The translations under genes were made by a program, and so were the position numbers. From contig NZ_NPDZ01000002.1 of the NCBI RefSeq assembly GCF_002811875.1, positions 310,001 to 374,000 on the forward strand: a stretch of 64,000 nt of DNA, in the 5' to 3' direction. Positions 1 to 7,601 of the stretch are shown here, one piece after another. The first letter of the stretch is position 1. Each line of letters starts with the position of its first letter. Source of the DNA: Leptospira perolatii (lineage in GTDB: Bacteria; Spirochaetota; Leptospiria; Leptospirales; Leptospiraceae). The notes under the pieces were generated by a model. The model worked only from the letters and a program-made list of their open reading frames with translations. It ran no database searches and was not told where the DNA came from.

Positions 1-1
1 A

Positions 2-715
2 ACTTTCGTTTCGATGGGAGACGCTTTGGCCGAAGGAACTCCTCCTGCGCCCAGGGATGGCAAGCTAGTTGGAAAGGGAAGTTGCGGTATCAGCATGCAC
101 GATTCCATTCCGATTGTAAGAAGGCTTTTATCTACATTAGACGAGCCTCCAAAGTTGGTGGTTGATTTGGGATGTGGAAGCGGCTCGTACCTGACCGAAA
201 TCTGCAAATTGTACAAAGACACAAAGGCTATCGGTATAGAGCCGGATTTAGGTGGATGTCTGGCGGCACAAGAGCACATCGCAGAGTGCGGAATGTCCGA
301 TAGGATCGAAATAGTGCACGCAGACGCTATCGATTATATTCAGAAAATGGAAACTCCTCCAGATCTAATACTCCTATGTTTCGTAATACACGAAGTGCTC
401 GGGCAATCCGGAGAAGAGAGAGTCATGCAAATGCTGCAAGCAGCCATGAACGGAGGGCCAAATCAACGTTTGGTGATTATTGATATCGATTATTTAATCG
501 ATGATCCTTCGGTGATGAGTCACAAACTTGCGGAAGGTTATTACAATGCATATTTCTTACTGCATCCATTTACAAGCCAAAAGCTAGAAACTCAGAGTTA
601 TTGGGACGATTTGTTTGCAAGATGCGGGTTCGAGATAGAGGCAAAGCAGACGACCGATCCTTCATTAGATTCTACGAATATTGAATTGGGCTGGATGTTG
701 AGGCGGAAAAAGTGA
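2..715 (+). CDS. Class I SAM-dependent methyltransferase, probably 5'-truncated by the window edge
   Basis: The protein has a clear Rossmann methyltransferase core: motif I VVDLGCGSGSYL about 50 residues after the first Met (position 14), an acidic strand-2 end (GIEPD), and a post-motif region LLCFVIHEVLG. The frame is open to the window edge, and the ATG at 14 has no Shine-Dalgarno before it, so the true start is probably upstream. The N-terminal piece would then be a dimerisation or helical domain. The C-terminal half (YYNAYFLLHPF region) reminds me of enzymes that C-methylate 2-oxo acids, such as 2-ketoarginine methyltransferase, but this is only a resemblance. The stop overlaps the GTG start of luxC by 4 bases, which ties it to the lux-like operon. 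The substrate is unknown. It may tailor an oxo-acid made by the dehydratase further down the operon. Confidence 0.8.
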   Translation, partial: TFVSMGDALAEGTPPAPRDGKLVGKGSCGISMHDSIPIVRRLLSTLDEPPKLVVDLGCGSGSYLTEICKLYKDTKAIGIEPDLGGCLAAQEHIAECGMSDRIEIVHADAIDYIQKMETPPDLILLCFVIHEVLGQSGEERVMQMLQAAMNGGPNQRLVIIDIDYLIDDPSVMSHKLAEGYYNAYFLLHPFTSQKLETQSYWDDLFARCGFEIEAKQTTDPSLDSTNIELGWMLRRKK

Positions 716-2199
716 AAACCGCTTTCGATACAAAAGCCGATGCCGGCTTGCATGAGTCAGAGCCGGCTAAGAAGGTTCAATTGCCTTTTATATTGGGTGG
801 AAAAAGCATTAAGCCTGATGAAAAAGGGAATCAGAAGATCAGCATGTTAGGCGGAGAAGTTAGCTTTCCTAATCCGGAAATTCTAACTTCTCTGCTAGAA
901 TCTTTGCACAATCCTCTGATTGAAGTTTCAACTCAAGATATCATAGGGTTTCTGCACCGACTCGGTAAGATGTGGGAGAACGATGAATACATCCGTAGGC
1001 GAGTTTATATCAGGCAAATGTGTGATTTTGTCGGCTATTCCGAACAGATGGCTGTTGCGGAGGCTGATTTAATTGCAGCTACTTTGAGAGGAAGCACTAG
1101 ATTGTGGGACACTCTTCAAGTGGAACTCGGAGACCGATCCATTTTAGATACTTGGATTAAGAGAGAAGATTGCGAAGTCAAAGCCTTCCCAAAAGGAACT
1201 GTGACTCATATTCTTTCTGGAAATGCTCCCGTCGCGGCCGTTCTATCTATATTGCGATCTTTGCTAACGAAAAATCAGACAATTGCAAAAGTCGCTTCGG
1301 GAGATCCAATAACGCCCACGCAATTTGCATTAAGTTTTCTTGATTTAGATGCAAAGCATCCTTTAAGCAGATCGCTTCATACTGCTTATTGGCCTTCCGA
1401 CTCTGAGATCGGAGTCTCGATCGTTGGAAATACGGATGCAGTATGCGTCTGGGGAGGGGCCGAGGCGGTTCGTTGGACTTATAAAAATGTAAAACCAGGC
1501 TCTGAAATACTAACATTTGGACCCAAGCGCAGCTTTTCACTCATCGGAGGCTCTGGCCAAAAAGATTTAAAGAACGCTGCGCGTTTGGTCGCTCACGATG
1601 TCAGCATGTATGACCAGCAGGCTTGCTTCTCAACACAGCATATTTTTGTGTTAGGTGATCAGTTCGAGTTCGCTACAGAATTAGGTTCAGCGTTGGATCG
1701 AAATCAAAAGATACTATCTGCACCAAAAAGAACTGTAGACCAGGCGGCGGACGTCTCTTTATCAAAAATTCATCATGAATTTTTTGGGGGAAAAATTCTC
1801 TACTCCGAAGATCATTCATGGCAGGTGATTTTGTCCTCTCCCGGAAAGACTTACCGTCATCCGGGTGCTCGAACTGCTTTTGTTCACAAGATAGACAGTA
1901 TCGAGCAGGTGCTTTCATTTGTAGATTCCTCAGTGCAAACTGTGGCAGTATATCCGATGGAGATCGTAAAACACTTCAGAGACTCTTTGGGAAGATTAGG
2001 TATTTCGAGGGTGGTCGAATGTGGTTCCAGCGGTATGTATCGGCTTGGAGCCAGTCACGACGGAATGTATCCGCTAGCAAGACTAGTAAGGTTTGTTTCT
2101 ATGGAGGCACCTTCCGAGGTTTATCCCAAAGGAATGACTATCCCGATGGACATGTCGAAAATTATCGAACATAGGCAATTTCGGGATTTGTTTGTATAA
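712..2199 (+). CDS. luxC: LuxC-type long-chain acyl reductase (fatty aldehyde-forming)
   Basis: This is a 495-residue homologue of LuxC, the NADPH-dependent reductase of the bacterial fatty-acid reductase complex. LuxC takes an acyl group from LuxE and reduces it to the aldehyde. It has the aldehyde-dehydrogenase-like fold. The active-site segment MYDQQACFST is present, with the nucleophilic cysteine at residue 305, and the upstream HILSGNAPVAAV segment is typical of the nucleotide-binding region. Length agrees with known LuxC (about 480). The start is GTG at 712, overlapping the previous stop, with a purine-rich GAGGCGG before it. It lies 28 bases before the luciferase-like gene. What it reduces here (myristoyl or another acyl chain) cannot be read from sequence. 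Confidence 0.93.
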   Translation: MKTAFDTKADAGLHESEPAKKVQLPFILGGKSIKPDEKGNQKISMLGGEVSFPNPEILTSLLESLHNPLIEVSTQDIIGFLHRLGKMWENDEYIRRRVYIRQMCDFVGYSEQMAVAEADLIAATLRGSTRLWDTLQVELGDRSILDTWIKREDCEVKAFPKGTVTHILSGNAPVAAVLSILRSLLTKNQTIAKVASGDPITPTQFALSFLDLDAKHPLSRSLHTAYWPSDSEIGVSIVGNTDAVCVWGGAEAVRWTYKNVKPGSEILTFGPKRSFSLIGGSGQKDLKNAARLVAHDVSMYDQQACFSTQHIFVLGDQFEFATELGSALDRNQKILSAPKRTVDQAADVSLSKIHHEFFGGKILYSEDHSWQVILSSPGKTYRHPGARTAFVHKIDSIEQVLSFVDSSVQTVAVYPMEIVKHFRDSLGRLGISRVVECGSSGMYRLGASHDGMYPLARLVRFVSMEAPSEVYPKGMTIPMDMSKIIEHRQFRDLFV

Positions 2200-2227
2200 G
2201 AAATTTTTAATATACGGAGATATTTAA

Positions 2228-3286
2228 ATGAGATGGGGAGTTGCTCTTACAACCTATAAGCCACCGCACTGGGACCAAAGGTCCGTCTTTACGAATTCGC
2301 TGGAGTTTGCCACTGAAGCGGAAAAGCTCGGATTTGACGATCTCTGGGTATTGGAACACCATTTTACAGAGTACGGATTGTGTCCGGATGCCATCTTAAT
2401 GGCTAGCTATTTGCTCGGTATGACCAAGCGGATCAAGGTAGGTACCGCAATCACTGTAGCTCCACTGAATCACCCGGTCCGTCTTGTGGAACAGGTTTCT
2501 CTTTTGGACCAACTTAGTAGCGGACGATTTTTGGCCGGATTCGGAAGAGGGTTCTTTCCTTTAGATTTTGAAATTTTTGGAGCTAACGCTTCAGAAAATC
2601 ATAAAATTCTACAAGAGTGGATCGACATTATTCTGACCACTTGGAGACAAGAAGGAAGACTCAGGTGGGAAAGCGATTTAATTAAGATTCCTGAAATTAG
2701 TATTTTCCCATCTAAATTTACTAACCCTAGGCCACCTATCTACGTGGTAGGAGAATCTCCTTCTACAATCGAGTGGGCAGCTTCGATCGGAATTCCTTTG
2801 ATCATGAACGTTCCTCAGTCTGCAGAGCAGATTCGCGCAAAGCTTGACCTTTACGCAGAGATTGCGGAAAGTAACGGTCATGACCCGCGGGATATCCATC
2901 ATGTTATTTCAGCTGTGGTGCATGTAGCCGATAGTAGGGACGAAGCCTACAACGATATCGTTCGCAACATAGAAGAATGGCACGACGACGCAATGAGGGT
3001 CGCGTTCTCTAGCGATCAACTGAGAAATCTTCCTAATTATCGATTCCATTGGTCTCAGCTGCAGGATGCAATTTTAAAGGGAGAATCTGACGCGAGTGTA
3101 GTAGTCAGAAGAGCTCTAGAAATTAGTCCGGTAGGAACTCCGGCAGATTGCATTGAAGCTTTTCAGTATTTGCGAGAGCAAACCGGAGTGGATCATTATA
3201 TTTGTGGATTTGAAGGAACTCTGGATAGGGAGAAAATCCTGAAAAGTATGCGAAGATTCGCGTTAGATGTAATTCCAAACATATAG
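2228..3286 (+). CDS. luxA: Bacterial luciferase alpha-subunit homologue (LuxA-like flavin monooxygenase), single chain
   Basis: This 352-residue protein aligns without gaps over its first 108 residues with Vibrio LuxA as I remember it. It shares TTYKPP against LTYQPP, LEHHFTEYG with the catalytic histidine at exactly position 44 (His45 also kept), and LNHPVRLVEQVSLLDQLSSGRF. The reactive-thiol site Cys106 of V. harveyi is Gly106 here (AGFGRG against FGICRG). The C-terminal part also keeps LuxA features: a mobile-loop-like region with an LKG lysine (Lys284), then ISPVGTPADCIEAF and YICGFEGT. LuxA oxidises a long-chain aldehyde with FMNH2 and oxygen. No LuxB follows, so the protein would work alone or as a homodimer. 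The start has GGAG about 8 bases upstream. Light emission is not demonstrated; it could be a dark aldehyde monooxygenase. Confidence 0.9.
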   Translation: MRWGVALTTYKPPHWDQRSVFTNSLEFATEAEKLGFDDLWVLEHHFTEYGLCPDAILMASYLLGMTKRIKVGTAITVAPLNHPVRLVEQVSLLDQLSSGRFLAGFGRGFFPLDFEIFGANASENHKILQEWIDIILTTWRQEGRLRWESDLIKIPEISIFPSKFTNPRPPIYVVGESPSTIEWAASIGIPLIMNVPQSAEQIRAKLDLYAEIAESNGHDPRDIHHVISAVVHVADSRDEAYNDIVRNIEEWHDDAMRVAFSSDQLRNLPNYRFHWSQLQDAILKGESDASVVVRRALEISPVGTPADCIEAFQYLREQTGVDHYICGFEGTLDREKILKSMRRFALDVIPNI

Positions 3287-3293
3287 GTGAATC

Positions 3294-4514
3294 ATGTCTC
3301 ATCAGGATCCGATACTAGCCAATAATACTTTTACCGCATCTGCTAGCGTAAGTCGAGCAGATGGGTTGACCGCTCTAGACTCGGCAATTTTTAATCGAGA
3401 CGATTGGGATAAGATGACCAGGTCCGCTGCACTTGAGTTAAAGTTGGCGGCTTTGTCCGATTCCTTAAAGCATCATTCGGAGAATTGTAAAGAGTTCGGT
3501 GACTATTGCGAACGCAAAAGTTTTGATCCTTGGAAGGAACTCTATCCACAGGATTTAGCTTCCATCCCCCAAATTCCGACTTCGGCGTTCAAGGTCGGAG
3601 AAATTCTTAGCGTACCTTCTTCTCAGATTATTCGTCGTTTTGAAAGTAGCGGTACAAGCGGGACCAGGAGCAAGATCTTGCGGGATGAAATTACACTCGC
3701 TAGACTTTCAGGCTCCTTGCGAAGTTCTGCTGAGGTTTGGTCAGATGTCATCGGAGACAGGGATTTAGAAGATGATATTTTTGTAATACATTTGGGTCCC
3801 TCCAGAAAAGATGCTGGAACAGTTTGGTTCGGTTACGTAATGAGCCTGATCGAATTAGAAGCAGAAACCGAACACATGATGAAAAATGGAAAGGTGGACT
3901 TGCACGCGGCTTCCGCATTAATAAGGTCTGCCTTGCAAGAAGGAAAAAGAGTTCTAGTCGTTGGAGCTCCTTTCTTAGTAGAAGAGTTATGCAAAGCTTT
4001 TCAGAACTCGCCGATTTGCGCAGGTTCGAATCTGTTTTTGCTTACCGGTGGGGGCTGGAAAAAAAATATCTCAAAAGCAATCAGTCAATCGGATTTAGCG
4101 TCGTTAGCGGCCAAATCATTCGGAATCGATTCACCTTCTCAACTGAGAGACGTATTCAATCAAGTGGAATTAAATAGCGCTTTTGTTCAGTGTTCTGAGG
4201 GAAGGCTGCATTCTCCTCCCTGGGTAGAAGTTATCGTTCGAGACCCTCTTTCTTGGAAGCCATTGGATTCTGGACAAATCGGTTTACTTACCTATTTGGA
4301 TCCAACCGCACATAGTTATCCTGGATTTATCGCGGGAGAAGATCTAGGGTCGAAGGAAGAGCATGCCTGCAGCTGCGGAAGAACTACGCAAAGTATTCGC
4401 ATTGTTCGAAGATTGAATGTATCTTCCCATCAAGGGTGCTCATTGCAATTGCAAGAGAAGAAGGAAGAAAAGTCAGATAAAGATAAATTAGGAAAAAGTA
4501 ATGATCCTTTCTAA
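3294..4514 (+). CDS. luxE: LuxE-type acyl-protein synthetase (fatty acid activating)
   Basis: This 406-residue protein is a clear LuxE homologue. LuxE activates a free fatty acid with ATP, becomes acylated on a cysteine and hands the acyl group to LuxC. The adenylate-binding loop SSGTSGT lies at residues 118-124. Further LuxE hallmarks follow in order: LTGGGWKK, QVELNSAFVQC, PPWVEVIVRDP and DPTAHSYPGFI, then a CxCGR motif. Cys382 in the late HQGCSLQL segment lines up with the cysteine that is acylated in Vibrio LuxE (Cys364). The last 20 residues are a charged Lys/Glu-rich tail not usual in LuxE. An AGGTGA ribosome site overlaps the stop of the luciferase-like gene, and the 3' end overlaps luxD by 14 bases, so translation is probably coupled. 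Confidence 0.93.
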   Translation: MSHQDPILANNTFTASASVSRADGLTALDSAIFNRDDWDKMTRSAALELKLAALSDSLKHHSENCKEFGDYCERKSFDPWKELYPQDLASIPQIPTSAFKVGEILSVPSSQIIRRFESSGTSGTRSKILRDEITLARLSGSLRSSAEVWSDVIGDRDLEDDIFVIHLGPSRKDAGTVWFGYVMSLIELEAETEHMMKNGKVDLHAASALIRSALQEGKRVLVVGAPFLVEELCKAFQNSPICAGSNLFLLTGGGWKKNISKAISQSDLASLAAKSFGIDSPSQLRDVFNQVELNSAFVQCSEGRLHSPPWVEVIVRDPLSWKPLDSGQIGLLTYLDPTAHSYPGFIAGEDLGSKEEHACSCGRTTQSIRIVRRLNVSSHQGCSLQLQEKKEEKSDKDKLGKSNDPF

Positions 4515-5409
4515 TAATCTACAAGTAAAATCTTTTAGGGACAGAAATATCGCTCTATGGAGCGATATCGTTCTCGAACCCAGGAATCATTCAGTCTTGA
4601 TATGTGGAGGCTTTTCTCGTCGGATGAGTGGACTTGGGTCCCTCGCTGCCTATCTACTCACCAACGGCTCCAGCGTTTATAGATTCGATTATTTGGACCA
4701 CGTCGGCTTAAGCGATGGAGTGATTCGAAATTTTACCATCGAAAGTTTCCATGATAGTTTAACTTCTGTCCTTGAAAAGGTCGCTGATTTAGAGAACGGA
4801 AAATCCATATCGATTCTAGCAGTGAGCTTAGGTGCTGTACCTGCCATACAACTTTCGGTCGACAATTCAATGATCAACGGCATCGGGTGCTTAGTCGGGG
4901 TGGTAGATCCGAAAACCACTTTTGAAAGAGTTTTCGGAACCGACTACTATGATTGGCGTTTCGAGGATCTACCTGAAACGATCCGATTCGAAGGGTATGA
5001 TATAGATCCTCGAGGACTTTGGACCGAGCAAAAAGAAAAAGGGAGCGCGAATTTTTCACTGATAAAGAGCGCACTCGAAAAGCTTTCTTGTCCGATCGTG
5101 AACCTCGTCGCGTCCGAGGACCAATGGCTCACAATGAGCGAGGTGAGAGAAGCGTTCTCCGTTCCTGGTGGGGGAAGAAGGGAAATCGTAGAACTTCCGT
5201 ACGGCGGACATGAACTATCTCGCAATCCTTTGGCGCTTAGATTAGCGATGCGTCATATCATAGCTCGATTGTTATACGACGGAAATTTGGAAATGGTCGA
5301 AGAGCCTAGTTTTGACGAAATCGGAGACCTTAGAGTCAGTGACCGCAAACGTGCGCGTTCCAGCGCGTTGTTAGACGATGATATAGCTCCGGTAAGCAGA
5401 AATGGATGA
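4501..5409 (+). CDS. luxD: LuxD-type acyl transferase/thioesterase
   Basis: This alpha/beta-hydrolase of 302 residues matches LuxD along its length. LuxD releases fatty acid from acyl-ACP for LuxE and LuxC. Matching segments include GGFSRRM, FDYLDHVGLSDG, GVVDPKTTFERVFGTDYY and DLPETIRFEGYDI. The catalytic triad is intact and in the right places: Ser109 in AVSLGA, Asp207 in ASEDQW and His237 in YGGHELSRN (V. harveyi Ser114, Asp211, His241). The nucleophile elbow lacks the first Gly, as in known LuxD. The start sits inside the end of luxE with AGGA 7 bases before it. With LuxC and LuxE it completes the three-protein fatty-acid reductase. Confidence 0.92.
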   Translation: MILSNNLQVKSFRDRNIALWSDIVLEPRNHSVLICGGFSRRMSGLGSLAAYLLTNGSSVYRFDYLDHVGLSDGVIRNFTIESFHDSLTSVLEKVADLENGKSISILAVSLGAVPAIQLSVDNSMINGIGCLVGVVDPKTTFERVFGTDYYDWRFEDLPETIRFEGYDIDPRGLWTEQKEKGSANFSLIKSALEKLSCPIVNLVASEDQWLTMSEVREAFSVPGGGRREIVELPYGGHELSRNPLALRLAMRHIIARLLYDGNLEMVEEPSFDEIGDLRVSDRKRARSSALLDDDIAPVSRNG

Positions 5410-5442
5410 CCGAACTACAATCAATTTTCAGGCAAAACAGAT

Positions 5443-6420
5443 ATGAATAGCCAAGTCAGAAATCTAACTCTACCTGAAATAGATGGAGTATTCAGTACTT
5501 ACCAGAAGATTCGTAAATGGATTCCTAGATCTCCGCTTATCAAAGCTCCGAGTCTAGGGCCGAATTGTTGGCTCAAACTGGAGACTTTAATGCCCACCGG
5601 ATCTTTTAAGGTTCGCGGAGCATTTGCTTCTTTATTAAAGATTTCTGATGGTACCTCTATCGTAAGTTGTTCCGCAGGAAATCACGGGCTAGCGCTCGCA
5701 TACGCGGCGACAAAGTTGAAAGCTAAGGCTTGCATCGTGGTCTCTGAGGCTGCTTCGCCTAGAAAGATAGAACTATTGAAACAGAGTTCAGTCGAGTTGG
5801 TGATCCAAGGAGCTAACTACGATCAGGCGGAAGATTACGCGCGAGGACTCGCGGAAATTCGTAATGCATACTATCTATCTCCATATAACGATCCAGAAGT
5901 AATACTAGGACAAGCGAGTGTAGGCTTGGAGATTCTGGAGCTGTTTTCCGAGGAAGTTACCGTAGTAAGTCCGATCGGAGGTGGGGGATTGCTTGCGGGT
6001 GTTGGGATGGCTTTGAGCACAAGACCTGGATCTATAGCCATAGGAGTCGAAGCCGAAAATTCTGCTCCGATGAAAGTTGCCCTCAAAATGGGAGAAGTTA
6101 CAAAAATCCCCATCGGGCGTACGGTCGCAGATGGTCTCGCGGGAAATCTGGAAGATGGAACTATTACATTAGATTTATTGCAAAGATATGCACCGGAGAC
6201 CTTGACTGTAAGCGAAAAAGAAATACACGATGCGATGGGGCATTTAGCGGATCACTATGGGATTTTGTCCGAGGGTGCAGGCGCTGTCGGAATTGCTTCC
6301 GTACTTTCTGGGAAAGTAACTAGCACAAGAGAACAACCTTTGGTCGTTTTAGTAACTGGCCGAAATGTACGAACTGACACTTGGGTAGACATACTATATA
6401 ATAAAAATAGTATAATATGA
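5443..6420 (+). CDS. PLP-dependent Ser/Thr dehydratase-like enzyme
   Basis: This 325-residue fold-type II PLP enzyme has its Schiff-base lysine at Lys56 (PTGSFKVRGA). The substrate loop is SAGNHG, and the phosphate-binding glycine loop GGGGLLAG is at residues 179-186. Family members deaminate Thr or Ser to 2-oxo acids or racemise Ser. In the loop, the residue equivalent to the catalytic Ser84 of serine racemase is Ala, which favours dehydratase activity; this is an inference from remembered alignments. There is no C-terminal ACT regulatory domain, so it is not the feedback-regulated IlvA type. It follows luxD by 33 bases on the same strand. It probably supplies an oxo acid or dehydroamino acid to the later enzymes of the cluster. 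Confidence 0.85.
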   Translation: MNSQVRNLTLPEIDGVFSTYQKIRKWIPRSPLIKAPSLGPNCWLKLETLMPTGSFKVRGAFASLLKISDGTSIVSCSAGNHGLALAYAATKLKAKACIVVSEAASPRKIELLKQSSVELVIQGANYDQAEDYARGLAEIRNAYYLSPYNDPEVILGQASVGLEILELFSEEVTVVSPIGGGGLLAGVGMALSTRPGSIAIGVEAENSAPMKVALKMGEVTKIPIGRTVADGLAGNLEDGTITLDLLQRYAPETLTVSEKEIHDAMGHLADHYGILSEGAGAVGIASVLSGKVTSTREQPLVVLVTGRNVRTDTWVDILYNKNSII

Positions 6421-6476
6421 TTTTTCAAAATTATAATAGTGCATTTTAAAAGAATGATATTGGATCGGAAAAAATT

Positions 6477-7601
6477 ATGAATCGAAAAATAGTAGCACTT
6501 TTACATCAATACCAGTTGGTCGGCTCCGGAGTGCAAATGGCTTTTCCGGAGGATAAATTCGACGTTCGCATTTTTACAATCGGTTCCGCTGACCAAGTAT
6601 TTCGATCGGATGTGCCGATTTACGCATCACCGGTCACTGAGGTAAAATCTGATTGGTCCGAACTCTTGGCGGTTTTACCGGAAGACGCAGAGATTGTAAC
6701 AAACGATGAGTCCTGCTTAAAGCCATGTCAGGAAATGAGAATTTCTAAATCCATGCCTGTGAGGATGGCTTCGAATCTTGCGACTTACTCGAATAAGTTG
6801 GCCATGAAGGAAAGATTGTCTGCTTGTTCCATCGGAGTTCCAAGGTTTCAAAAATTAGAATTAGCTCCAGAAGGTTGGAAAGAGCGATGCACTGCGATTT
6901 TCAAAAACATAGGTCCATCTTTAGTGATAAAACCCGATACTGGCGGATACAATGAGGGAATCACTAAAATTGATCTGCTCGAAGATTTTTTGCAATGGTC
7001 TCAAGCTCATCTAGGCGAACAAGGTTGGCACGTGGAGGAATTTGTCTCCGGAAGACTTTTTCATGCGAACGCGTTCGTACTAGATGGAAAGGTAGTCCCG
7101 GTTCAAGTAGGTGCCTATACGAATCCTCCTTTAGAAGCTAGCCAAGGTTTTGGCTTAGGAAGCATCACTTTGCCCTGGGATCACCCGATAAGAGAGAAGG
7201 GGATTTTGTTAAACGAACAAGTCGTCCAAGCTTTGGGATCGGAAGGACGTTTCGTGATACATACCGAATTCTTTATGGATGAAAGCGGTCGATTCAAGGT
7301 AATCGATGTGGCGGCTAGAGCTCCCGGGGCTTTGGTTTCTGATATCGCGAAAATACACTCAGGCGTTCATCTAGAAGCGGCAAGCTATCTATTACAAATA
7401 GGTGAAATGCCAGAGTTTCCTAAAAATACCGGAATGAGTGCAGGCTGGCTTTGGTCTCCGCCCAAAGAAGACGGCTCTGTTTCCACGGTCCTTACTTGGA
7501 ACCGAACTTTCGAAGACCTACTGTTTGATTTAGAAAGAACGGCAGAAGGAATGGGGACCGGGAACGGCTCGAACTGGCTCCGAGCACTTTATGAAACCTG
7601 A
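6477..7601 (+). CDS. ATP-grasp carboxylate-amine/thiol ligase
   Basis: This 374-residue protein has the ATP-grasp order: an N-terminal pre-ATP-grasp domain, a central ATP-binding lid with LVIKPDTGGYNEG (Lys152), HVEEFVSGRLFHANAFV, and a C-terminal metal/ATP segment FKVIDVAARAPG (Asp277, Arg281). The usual Glu-x-Asn-x-Arg metal motif reads Asp-Val-Ala-Ala-Arg, so the metal site is somewhat changed. Such enzymes join a carboxylate, through an acyl-phosphate, to an amine or thiol, as in dipeptide ligases and natural-product pathways. The gene is preceded by a 56-base AT-rich gap, the largest in the cluster, and overlaps the condensation-domain gene by 11 bases. Substrates cannot be predicted. 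Confidence 0.85.
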   Translation: MNRKIVALLHQYQLVGSGVQMAFPEDKFDVRIFTIGSADQVFRSDVPIYASPVTEVKSDWSELLAVLPEDAEIVTNDESCLKPCQEMRISKSMPVRMASNLATYSNKLAMKERLSACSIGVPRFQKLELAPEGWKERCTAIFKNIGPSLVIKPDTGGYNEGITKIDLLEDFLQWSQAHLGEQGWHVEEFVSGRLFHANAFVLDGKVVPVQVGAYTNPPLEASQGFGLGSITLPWDHPIREKGILLNEQVVQALGSEGRFVIHTEFFMDESGRFKVIDVAARAPGALVSDIAKIHSGVHLEAASYLLQIGEMPEFPKNTGMSAGWLWSPPKEDGSVSTVLTWNRTFEDLLFDLERTAEGMGTGNGSNWLRALYET

